Below, in pieces: positions 43,433 through 50,455 of a stretch of DNA of 50,455 nt. The number at the start of each line of letters is the position of its first letter. Position 1 is the stretch's first letter. Source of the stretch: Klebsiella michiganensis (lineage in GTDB: Bacteria > Pseudomonadota > Gammaproteobacteria > Enterobacterales > Enterobacteriaceae); NCBI RefSeq assembly GCF_002925905.1, contig NZ_PRDB01000022.1, positions 39,033 to 89,487 of the forward strand, given 5' to 3'. The translations under genes and the position numbers were made by a program. Below the pieces are notes generated by a model. The model had not been told where the DNA came from. It did no database searches and saw nothing but the letters and a program-made list of their open reading frames with translations.

Positions 43433-44176
43433 TTAAGCCGGGTTCAGGTCTGGCTGCAGGTAGCCTGCGACAAAGCGGGTCAGAATCGCCGAGGCCACCG
43501 GGCTCTCCACAACGTCACGACTCAGCCTGTCCGGGTCAACCCCCTCGTTGCGCAGCGCCGCCTGGCGGAACGCGATCAGCGAGCGGGCAATCGCCGGGGT
43601 GATCTCCGGATGAAACTGCGTAGAAACGGCATGCGCGCCGTAGCGTACAATCTGGTGAGGATCGTGCTGCGACGAAGCCAGCACCTTCGCCCCTGGCGGT
43701 AATCGGGTGACCGTTTGCATATGCGTGAGGTGCGCGCTGAACGGCGCCGGGTGGTCAGCCAGCAGACGATCCGCCAGGCCGTGTGCGGACAGTGAAATGG
43801 TTTTACTCCCGGCTTCGCGTCCGGCTGGATGGTAGTCCACCTCACCCCCCAGGGCGTGCGCCATCAGCTGATGCCCGTAGCAAACGCCAAACAGCGGCAT
43901 CTCTATCGCCATCGCCTCGCGGATCCAGGCCGCGGTCATTTCACTCCACGGCAGGCGTTCGGTCACCATATCCCAGGAGCCGGTAATCACCGCGATGGTC
44001 GCGTTATCCGGCGCGGGAAGCGGCTCTCCGGCATAGACGCGCGCCACGCTGATTTTTTTGCGCCACGGCGCCAGTAAATTGCCAAACCAGAGGGGAAGAT
44101 CGCCGTGGTCGGAGACGATTTCATCCGGCGGAGTCCCGGTTTGTACAAGAAGAAGCGTATTTCGGCTTAACGACAT
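43433..44176 (-). CDS. class I glutamine amidotransferase-like protein
   Basis: 247 residues with the GATase class I fold: nucleophile Cys in FGVCYGHQLMAHALGG and the His/Glu pair in STQFHPEITP. Stand-alone members of this GuaA-N-like group (similar to enterobacterial YfeJ-type proteins) release ammonia from glutamine or act on gamma-glutamyl compounds; the true substrate is unknown. The ATG at 44176 is favoured because it gives the usual N-terminus (RNTLLLVQTG) and an AAAGG lies upstream; a longer reading adds a stretch of hydrophobic residues without support. It is convergent with tetR and stands alone. Confidence 0.85.
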   Translation of the reverse strand: MSLSRNTLLLVQTGTPPDEIVSDHGDLPLWFGNLLAPWRKKISVARVYAGEPLPAPDNATIAVITGSWDMVTERLPWSEMTAAWIREAMAIEMPLFGVCYGHQLMAHALGGEVDYHPAGREAGSKTISLSAHGLADRLLADHPAPFSAHLTHMQTVTRLPPGAKVLASSQHDPHQIVRYGAHAVSTQFHPEITPAIARSLIAFRQAALRNEGVDPDRLSRDVVESPVASAILTRFVAGYLQPDLNPA

Positions 44177-44280
44177 CAGAGCGCCTTTTTTCACAGCAAT
44201 ACAGAACGCTACTATGAGCAAAAGCGCCGGCGGCGGCAAATAACCAATCCGCTAACGCTTATGCTCAGAGTGAATAACGT

Positions 44281-46200
44281 TTACTGCGCGTCGGCGCTCT
44301 CCACCTGCGGCACCGTCGACGTCGCGCCCTGTTCCGCCGGCGCGTTGGCCGGGTCGAAGATATGGTCGAGGATGGCGCGCGCCGTCGGTCCCGCAACCAC
44401 GCCATCGCCGCCGCCGTTCTCCAGAATCAGCGCCATCGCCACCTTCGGATGCTGATAGGGGGCAAACAGGGTATAGAAGATATGGTCGCGCAGGCGCACC
44501 GGGATCATCTTCGCGTTGTAGGTCTGGTTCTCCTTCAGGCTGAAGACCTGGGACGTCCCGGATTTTGCGGCGATCTGGTACGGCGCGGTATGGAACAGCT
44601 TATAGCCGGTGCCGTTTGGCAGGTTCGCCATGCCGTACATGCCGTTGCGCACCACGCCCCAGTACGGCGAATGCGGATCGCCAACCTGCGGCAGATCCTG
44701 CGGCGGCTGATAGCGCTCGACCTTATTACCCTGCTTCATGGAGTAAAGCAGATGCGGATTTTGCACTTTGCCGTTATTAATCAGGGTCGTCAGCGCCTTG
44801 ACCATCTGGATCGGCGTGGCAATCCAGTAGCCCTGACCGATACCGACGGAAATGGTATCCCCCTGATACCACGGTTTTTTATGCACCCGCTGTTTCCACT
44901 CCCGGCTCGGCAGCACCCCGGCATACTCTTCGTTAAGATCGATGCCGGTAGACTGACCGTAGCCAAACTTGCTTAGCCACTCGTGAATGCGGTCGATGCC
45001 CATCTCAAACGCCACCTGATAGAAGAAGGTATCCGCCGATTCTTCTATCGCTTTGGTGACGTTAAGCATGCCGTGGCCGCTCTTCAGCCAGTCGCGGTAG
45101 CGGCGCTGGGTCCCCGGCAGCGTCCAGGTCGGCGCGCCGAAGAAGGAAGTGGTTGGCGTGATCACGCCCGCCGACAGCGCCGACAGCGCCATGTAGGGCT
45201 TCACCGTCGACGCGGGCGGATAGAGCCCCTGGGTGACCCGGTTAATCAGCGGCCGGTCCGGGTTATCGAGCAGCGAACGGTAGGCCTGATAGCCGATGCC
45301 CCTGACAAAGGGATTGGGATCGTAGCTGGGGCTCGACACCATGGCCAGCACGCCGCCATCGCGCGGATCGACGGCCACTACCGCCGCGCGCTGCCCCTTC
45401 AGCACCGATTCGATATACTGCTGCAGGTGCAGATCCAGCGTCAGGTAGATGTTCTTCCCGGCCACCGGCGGGACCTCTTTTAGCAGACGCACGACCCGCC
45501 CGTGGTTATCCACTTCCACTTCCTGATAGCCGGTGGTGCCGTGCAGCGCTTTCTCGTAGTAGCCTTCAATGCCCTGCTTGCCGATATTGTGGTCGGCGGC
45601 GTAGTTCTCTTCTTCCCCGGCTTTGGCCAGCTTTTGCAGATCGCTGTCGTTGATCTTCGAGACATAGCCAACCACGTGCGCCAGTTCGGCGCCGTAGGGG
45701 TAAGCGCGCTGCTGATAGCTCTCCACCGTGACGCCGGGGAAATGAAACTCATTGACCGCAAAACGCGCTACTTCAACATCGCTCAGGTCCGATTTTAACG
45801 TCACCTCTTTGTAGCGGCTGTTGTGGTGCATATCGTCGCGGAAGTCGGCGATATCCTGCGGGGTTAAATCAACGATCGGCGTCAGCTGCTGCAGCAGCGC
45901 CGTCATATCGGCGATTTTGCTCGGGATCACCTGCAAACGGTAGAGGGTAATATTTTGTACCAGCGGGATGCCGTTGCGGTCGAAAATCAGCCCCCGGCTC
46001 GGCGCGATGGGCAGCATTTTAATGTCGTTCTGGTTTGAACGCGTCTGATAAAAGTCGTGCTGATCCACCTGCAGGCGGTAAAGATTAAGGATCAGGATGG
46101 CGAAGCAAATCACCACCAGTAGAAACGCAATGACGGCACGGCGGATAAATAGCATCTTTTCCGCTGAATGGTCGCGAATTTCATCTCTCATTAGGGACAT
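44281..46200 (-). CDS. mrdA: penicillin-binding protein 2 paralogue
   Basis: 639-residue class B transpeptidase, close to E. coli PBP2 (633). N-terminal membrane anchor (about 21-42), PBP dimerisation domain (about 60-240), transpeptidase domain with catalytic Ser331 (STVK, 331-334), SAD at 388-390 and KSGT in the C-terminal part. All three active-site motifs are intact, so it should bind beta-lactams and cross-link side-wall peptidoglycan with a SEDS partner such as RodA. No rodA, rlmH or rsfS gene is near, unlike the primary mrdA locus, so this is probably a second copy, comparable to the Salmonella-type PBP2 paralogue used under acid (analogy only). The ribosome binding site is weak. Confidence 0.88.
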   Translation of the reverse strand: MSLMRDEIRDHSAEKMLFIRRAVIAFLLVVICFAILILNLYRLQVDQHDFYQTRSNQNDIKMLPIAPSRGLIFDRNGIPLVQNITLYRLQVIPSKIADMTALLQQLTPIVDLTPQDIADFRDDMHHNSRYKEVTLKSDLSDVEVARFAVNEFHFPGVTVESYQQRAYPYGAELAHVVGYVSKINDSDLQKLAKAGEEENYAADHNIGKQGIEGYYEKALHGTTGYQEVEVDNHGRVVRLLKEVPPVAGKNIYLTLDLHLQQYIESVLKGQRAAVVAVDPRDGGVLAMVSSPSYDPNPFVRGIGYQAYRSLLDNPDRPLINRVTQGLYPPASTVKPYMALSALSAGVITPTTSFFGAPTWTLPGTQRRYRDWLKSGHGMLNVTKAIEESADTFFYQVAFEMGIDRIHEWLSKFGYGQSTGIDLNEEYAGVLPSREWKQRVHKKPWYQGDTISVGIGQGYWIATPIQMVKALTTLINNGKVQNPHLLYSMKQGNKVERYQPPQDLPQVGDPHSPYWGVVRNGMYGMANLPNGTGYKLFHTAPYQIAAKSGTSQVFSLKENQTYNAKMIPVRLRDHIFYTLFAPYQHPKVAMALILENGGGDGVVAGPTARAILDHIFDPANAPAEQGATSTVPQVESADAQ

Positions 46201-46334
46201 TAGCGGTCATTTACCTGGGTTACAAAGTGCCTGAAAAGGGAAAAGCGGGGAAGAATAGCGTTATCGCAGCGGGAGCCCTACCTAAAGGTTGCTAATGATC
46301 TGGCAGAAATGTTTCAGCATGTTAGAAATTTAAT

Positions 46335-46347
46335 GTGACACTGTCAC
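46335..46347. repeat. GTGAC-N3-GTCAC palindrome, copy 3
   Basis: GTGACACTGTCAC, in the 185-base spacer between the atzF stop and the PBP2 start. Same arms and spacing as the copies at 35094 and 41710. Confidence 0.6.
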
Positions 46348-46381
46348 CAACCCCCTCCATCAAAAAGCGATGGAGGGGTTG
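46348..46381 (-). terminator. hairpin after atzF
   Basis: CCCCTCCATC (46352-46361) pairs with GATGGAGGGG (46369-46378) over a 7-base loop, 5-10 bases beyond the atzF stop. A G+C-rich stem that should end the uca-atzF transcript; no clear U-tract follows on the minus strand. Confidence 0.6.
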
Positions 46382-46385
46382 TAGT

Positions 46386-48182
46386 TTAACGTGCCAGCCA
46401 GGCGCGCCAGCCGCCGTAGGCGGTAATCTCCGTGGCCTCGCCTAATCCGTTGGCTTCGCAGATAAAGCCCGCTAACCGGCGTCCGTCGGCAAGCTCAACT
46501 TTTCCCAGGCCCAGCGGCGCGGGGATGGCCGCCAGCAGCGAACCGACCTCCGCGCTGGGTAGCTCCCACACTTCAACCGCGATCGACGCCCCGCCGCTAT
46601 CGGCGCGAACCATCGCCGGGCGTTTGCCGTCCGCGAGAGCGTATAAACGATAGTGGGGCGCGCTGCGGGTCGCCTGCAGCAGCCGACCGCCCCGCGCCAG
46701 CAGCTGGCCGTTAAGCGGCAGGCCAGAAAGATGAGCGCCGCAAACAACCAGCGCCATTCGGTCATGGCCGGCGACGCGTTCAGGCGGAGGGGTCTCCAGC
46801 CGCGCTCCGCCCGGCAGCGGCAGCCGCTCAGCGCGCTGAAACGCATCGGCCAGGCCCAGTAAATACTGGTCGGTAAAGGCCCGGCCAAACAGCGTGACGC
46901 CCGAAGGCAATCCGTCCGGCATAAATCCGCATGGCACGCTCACCGCGGCATAGTCCAGCAGGTTCATAAAGTTGGTGTAGTACCCGAGATCGGCGTTGCG
47001 CGCGATCGGCTCCGCCTCCAGCTCGTCAAGCGTCACCGGGCGCGGATAGGTGGGCGTCAGCACGCAGTCCAGGGTCTCGAGTATCGCGTCGCACCGGGCT
47101 TTGTACTGCTGTAGCTGATAGATCGCCGTAAAGGTCGCCGTGGCATCGGTGCCCGGCGCTTTTGCCAGCACGTCGCGAATAACCGGCAGCACCGCCTCCG
47201 GCTGCCGCGCCATCAGCGGACCGACCACCGCGTAGCGTTCGGCGACCCACGGCCCGTCATACAGCAGCCGGGCTGCCGCCAGAAACGGCGTGAAATCAAT
47301 CTCAACTGCCACCCCGCCCAGCGCCGTCAGCCGTTGCCGGGCCTGGGAAAACAGGCGTTCGCTTGCGCGGCAGCCGAGGAAATTGAGCTCGCGCGGAACG
47401 CCAAAACGAAACCCCGCGGACGGCCTGCCGAACGCCTGACGGCTGTTCCACTGAGGATTACGGCGGCTCCAGGCGTCCTGCGGATCGCACTGTGCGACGA
47501 GCGCCAGCAGCTGGCTGGCCTCGTCGGCGGTGGGGCTGAAAAAGGTCACGCAGTCTAACGTACGACAGGCGGGGACCACCCCTGCGGTGGATATCAGCCC
47601 TTTACTGGCCTTCAGACCCACCAGGTTATTCAGCCCTGCCGGGACGCGGCCGCTACCGGCGGTATCCGTGCCCAACGAGAAGCTGGCAACGCCCAGCGCC
47701 ACCGCCAGCGCGGAACCAGCGCTGGAACCGCCGGAGGGATACTCCGCATGATAGCTATTGCGGCAGCGACCGTACGGCGATCGGGTACCGTTCAGACCGG
47801 TAGCAAACTGATCGAGATTGGTTTTACCGACCGGCACGGCGCCCAGCGCAATCAGCTGAGCGACAATCGTCGCGCTCTGCTCCGCCCGATACGCAAACGC
47901 CGGACAGGCCGCGGTGGTGACAATCTCCGCCAGATCGATATTGTCTTTGATGGCGAACGGCACGCCGTACAGCGGCAGCGCGGCCGGCGAAAGGCCATCC
48001 AGCGCCGCCAGAAATGGCTCCTGCTCCTCTTCGCTCAGAATATGGATAAACAACCGGAACTCGGGGTTCAGCGCCTGCGCCCGCTGGCGGATGTCCGCCA
48101 GCACGCTGCGCGGTGTGGTTTTACCGGTGCGGTAACGCTCCGCCAGGGTTGCCAGGCGTAAATCAAACGTCTGCTGCATCAT
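46386..48182 (-). CDS. atzF: allophanate hydrolase
   Basis: 598-residue amidase-signature enzyme. The Ser-cisSer-Lys triad is intact: Lys79 in AIKDNID, Ser153 in PSGGSSAG and nucleophile Ser177 in TDTAGSGR, with the same spacing as in AtzF. A C-terminal domain of about 150 residues follows the amidase core (about 1-445), as in other full-length allophanate hydrolases. It splits allophanate to ammonia and CO2, the second step after urea carboxylase. GAGGAGAAGG precedes the start, and the gene overlaps the uca stop by 4 bases, so the two are coupled. Confidence 0.92.
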   Translation of the reverse strand: MMQQTFDLRLATLAERYRTGKTTPRSVLADIRQRAQALNPEFRLFIHILSEEEQEPFLAALDGLSPAALPLYGVPFAIKDNIDLAEIVTTAACPAFAYRAEQSATIVAQLIALGAVPVGKTNLDQFATGLNGTRSPYGRCRNSYHAEYPSGGSSAGSALAVALGVASFSLGTDTAGSGRVPAGLNNLVGLKASKGLISTAGVVPACRTLDCVTFFSPTADEASQLLALVAQCDPQDAWSRRNPQWNSRQAFGRPSAGFRFGVPRELNFLGCRASERLFSQARQRLTALGGVAVEIDFTPFLAAARLLYDGPWVAERYAVVGPLMARQPEAVLPVIRDVLAKAPGTDATATFTAIYQLQQYKARCDAILETLDCVLTPTYPRPVTLDELEAEPIARNADLGYYTNFMNLLDYAAVSVPCGFMPDGLPSGVTLFGRAFTDQYLLGLADAFQRAERLPLPGGARLETPPPERVAGHDRMALVVCGAHLSGLPLNGQLLARGGRLLQATRSAPHYRLYALADGKRPAMVRADSGGASIAVEVWELPSAEVGSLLAAIPAPLGLGKVELADGRRLAGFICEANGLGEATEITAYGGWRAWLAR

Positions 48183-50455
48183 GCCTTCTCCTCAATAATC
48201 ACCGCCACCCGCTGCCCGGCGCGTACCGCGCTGCCCGGCTGTACGTGAACCTGTTGAATAACGCCATCGCAGGGGGCCAGCAGCGGGATCTCCATCTTCA
48301 TCGACTCCAGCACGACCAGCACATCCCCCGCGCGGACCCGGCTGCCTGCCGCCGTTTGTACTTGCCACAGGTTTCCGGAAATCGGGCTTTCCACCCCCTG
48401 TTCGCCCTGCCGCAGCGGCGCGTCTCCGCCCTCATCCACGGCGCTCTCCTGGCTGTCAAAATGGGCCTGCCCGCTGGCTATCCAGCGATCGCGTTCGGCG
48501 TTAAACGCCTGCTGCTGATGCTCGCGAAACGCGCCGATGCTGTGCGCTTCGCGGCGGAGAAACTGCTGGTATTCCGCCAGCCGCAGCGTGCTGTGCTCAA
48601 TGCGCAGCGGGTAGCGTCCGAGCGGGAAATCGCGGCGAATCTGCAGCAGCTCTTCGGCCGAAACCGGATAGAAACGCAGTTGGTCGAAGAAACGCAGCAG
48701 CCAGGGTTTGCCGGCAAAATCCGCTACTTCGCGATAGCGATTCCACATCTGCAGGGTCCGGCCAACGAACTGATAGCCGCCGGGCCCCTCCATGCCGTAG
48801 ACGCACAGATAGGCCCCGCCGATGCCGACCGAGTTTTCCGCCGTCCAGGTGCGCGCCGGGTTGTACTTGGTGGTAACCAGGCGATGGCGCGGGTCAAGCG
48901 GCGTCGCCACCGGCGCGCCGAGATAAACATCGCCCAGCCCCATCACCAGATAGCTGGCGTCAAATACCGTATTCCATACCGCCTGTTCATCGGGCAGATC
49001 GTTGATGCGACGTATAAATTCCAGATTACTCGGGCACCAGGGCGCGTCCTGGCGCACGGTGGTCATATATTTATCGATTGCCCTGCGGCAGGCCGGATCG
49101 TCCCAGGAGAGCGGCAGATGCACCACGCGCGTCGGCACCTGCAGATCGTCGCTCAGGCAGACCGTGGACCACTCGCCGCGCACCCACGCCAGCAGCGTCT
49201 CAAGGGGCAACGTTTCCGGCTGAAAATGGATTTGCAGCGAACGAATCCCCGGGGTGATATCGATCGCGCCGTCTCTTGATTGCGCTTCCAGGGCCTGCAT
49301 CAGAGCGTGAATGCGGAAACGCAGAACCAGATCCAGCTCCGGCTCCCCGGCTTCCAGCAGCAGATGCGTATCGCCGGAGAGTCGCGCCACCAGGCGTTTG
49401 TCCGCCTCGCCGCAGGTCATCACGACAGGCGACGTCAGCGGAGCGGGCTGCCAGGCTATCGCCTGGTGACTTAGGGTCGCCAGCTCGGCGCGCCGCCCTT
49501 CCGCCAGCCGCCGGGCGGTGGGTAAATCCACCGCCACGAAACGTACCTTATCCCCGGCCTTGAGCTGGCCTAACTGCCAGAGGTCGGCTTCAATCACCGT
49601 GACCGGGCAGACAAAACCGCCGAGGCTCGGCCCGTCCGGTCCAAGGATCACCGGCATATCGCCGGTAAAATCGACCGCGCCCACCGCGTAAGGGTTATCG
49701 TGAATATTCGACGGATGAAGCCCCGCTTCGCCGCCGCTGTCGCGGGCCCACAGCGGCTTGGGGCCAATCAGGCGCACGCCGGTGCGGCTGGAGTTAAAGT
49801 GGACCGCCCACTCCGTGGCGAAAAACGTCGCGATATATTCCGGCGCAAAGAATTCCGGCGCGCCGTGGGGGCCGTAAATCACCCGCAGCGTCCGCACCTC
49901 AGCCAGCGCCGTGCGTAGCGTGGCGGGTAGTTGATCCCCGCTTCTGGCGGCGGCGTGCGGCGCCAGATGCAGCACGTCGCCTCCGCGCAGCGCCCGTCCG
50001 CCGTGGCCGCCAAACTGGCCGAGGGTAAAGGTGCTTTTACTCCCCAGATAGTCCGGTACCTGAATGCCGCCGCTCAGGCAGAGATAGCTTCTGACTCCCG
50101 CGCCGCTTATCGGGCCCAGCTTCAGGGTCGCCCCCGCCGGAATAGTCAATACGCAGTCCAGCGGCTGGTCTACGCCATCGAGCGTCACCGCCAATGGCGC
50201 GCCGCACACCACCGCCTGAACGTCGGTATTAAATTTCAGGGTCGGCCCGTTGAGGGTGATTTCCAGCGCGGCCGCTCCCTCGGCATTGCCCAGCAGGCGG
50301 TTGCCGAGACGCAGGGCGCGATCGTCCATCGGCCCCGACGGCGGTACGCCCACCGCCCAGTACCCCAAACGTCCCGGATAGTCCTGCACGCTGGTCTGGG
50401 TTCCGGCGCTCAGCACCTCCACGGTCGCCGCGCGGTAGCGCAGCTGCTCAAGGCA
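48179..50455 (-). CDS. uca: urea carboxylase, C-terminal part (cut by window edge)
   Basis: The gene's 5' end lies beyond the window; the frame is open through the last base, giving 758 codons of about 1200. Visible domains from N to C: a KipA/AHS2-like carboxyltransferase domain (starts near SAGTQTSVQDYPGRLGYWAV), a KipI/AHS1-like domain, and a biotinyl domain ending the protein with the biotin Lys in VLESMKMEI. The biotin carboxylase half is missing here. Biotin-dependent carboxylation of urea with ATP gives allophanate, which AtzF then hydrolyses; this is a nickel-free route to use urea as nitrogen source. Upstream transport genes, if any, lie outside the window. Confidence 0.93.
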   Translation of the reverse strand, partial: CLEQLRYRAATVEVLSAGTQTSVQDYPGRLGYWAVGVPPSGPMDDRALRLGNRLLGNAEGAAALEITLNGPTLKFNTDVQAVVCGAPLAVTLDGVDQPLDCVLTIPAGATLKLGPISGAGVRSYLCLSGGIQVPDYLGSKSTFTLGQFGGHGGRALRGGDVLHLAPHAAARSGDQLPATLRTALAEVRTLRVIYGPHGAPEFFAPEYIATFFATEWAVHFNSSRTGVRLIGPKPLWARDSGGEAGLHPSNIHDNPYAVGAVDFTGDMPVILGPDGPSLGGFVCPVTVIEADLWQLGQLKAGDKVRFVAVDLPTARRLAEGRRAELATLSHQAIAWQPAPLTSPVVMTCGEADKRLVARLSGDTHLLLEAGEPELDLVLRFRIHALMQALEAQSRDGAIDITPGIRSLQIHFQPETLPLETLLAWVRGEWSTVCLSDDLQVPTRVVHLPLSWDDPACRRAIDKYMTTVRQDAPWCPSNLEFIRRINDLPDEQAVWNTVFDASYLVMGLGDVYLGAPVATPLDPRHRLVTTKYNPARTWTAENSVGIGGAYLCVYGMEGPGGYQFVGRTLQMWNRYREVADFAGKPWLLRFFDQLRFYPVSAEELLQIRRDFPLGRYPLRIEHSTLRLAEYQQFLRREAHSIGAFREHQQQAFNAERDRWIASGQAHFDSQESAVDEGGDAPLRQGEQGVESPISGNLWQVQTAAGSRVRAGDVLVVLESMKMEIPLLAPCDGVIQQVHVQPGSAVRAGQRVAVIIEEKA

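Noticed and set aside
48113..49279. 388-codon open frame antisense to uca
   Set aside because: Shadow of the urea carboxylase frame; composition is Arg/Ala/His-rich and matches no family.
1..50455. Mobile elements, tRNA genes or CRISPR arrays
   Set aside because: No transposase, integrase, cloverleaf or regularly spaced repeat was seen on either strand.

Overview
The window looks like chromosomal DNA of an enterobacterium, most likely Klebsiella or a close relative (Raoultella, Enterobacter). This rests on gene content and recognisable sequences: an AcoK-type activator divergent from acoABCD, YqaE, DigH and Ivy proteins very close to the E. coli ones, a TPP-riboswitch tenA-thiZXY operon, dat-ddc, and a urea carboxylase/allophanate hydrolase pair. 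Coding density is high. I see no phage genes, insertion sequences, tRNA, rRNA or CRISPR array.

Layout. 1-2.7 kb: a secreted alpha/beta hydrolase and a DUF2255 protein facing an AraC-type regulator. 2.9-10.8 kb: acetoin dehydrogenase operon acoABCD with its divergent activator acoK. 10.9-17.3 kb: treZ-treY-treX, making trehalose from maltodextrin or glycogen. 17.4-24.7 kb: single genes, several stress- or envelope-related (GNAT acetyltransferase, YghA-like SDR, YqaE, Ivy, an orphan nqrE, an EAL phosphodiesterase, DigH, an NTF2-like protein). 24.7-29 kb: an operon of an unknown periplasmic protein, an RND efflux pump and a TetR regulator behind a near-perfect palindrome. 29-30.3 kb: an ECF sigma factor with a His-rich membrane protein, divergent from a 33-residue membrane protein. 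30.4-35 kb: a secreted lipase, then a LacI-type regulator with a sugar isomerase-like/oxidoreductase pair. 35.1-38.5 kb: thiamine-pyrimidine salvage. 38.7-41.7 kb: 1,3-diaminopropane synthesis (dat, ddc). 41.7-44.2 kb: a repeat-rich spacer, an SDR/TetR divergent pair with two matching operators, and a glutamine amidotransferase. 44.3-46.2 kb: a PBP2 paralogue. 46.4-50.5 kb: urea carboxylase (cut by the window edge) and allophanate hydrolase.

How the genes work together. The main theme is carbon and nitrogen scavenging (acetoin, urea, a sugar or polyol, thiamine precursors) with dedicated local regulators, mixed with osmotic and envelope stress functions. Several regulator/operator pairs can be read directly from DNA: TGATA-N6-TATCA in front of both the LacI gene and its likely target operon; two ATGATGGTC(A/G)TCAT sites between the TetR and SDR genes; a 16-bp-arm palindrome in front of the RND operon; and a TPP aptamer followed by a hairpin that masks the tenA ribosome binding site.

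The least explained items are the RND operon lacking a membrane fusion protein, the sigma factor/His-rich membrane protein pair, the orphan nqrE, the PBP2 paralogue away from rodA, the 33-residue membrane protein behind a CRP-like site, and a palindrome GTGAC-N3-GTCAC found in three intergenic regions.
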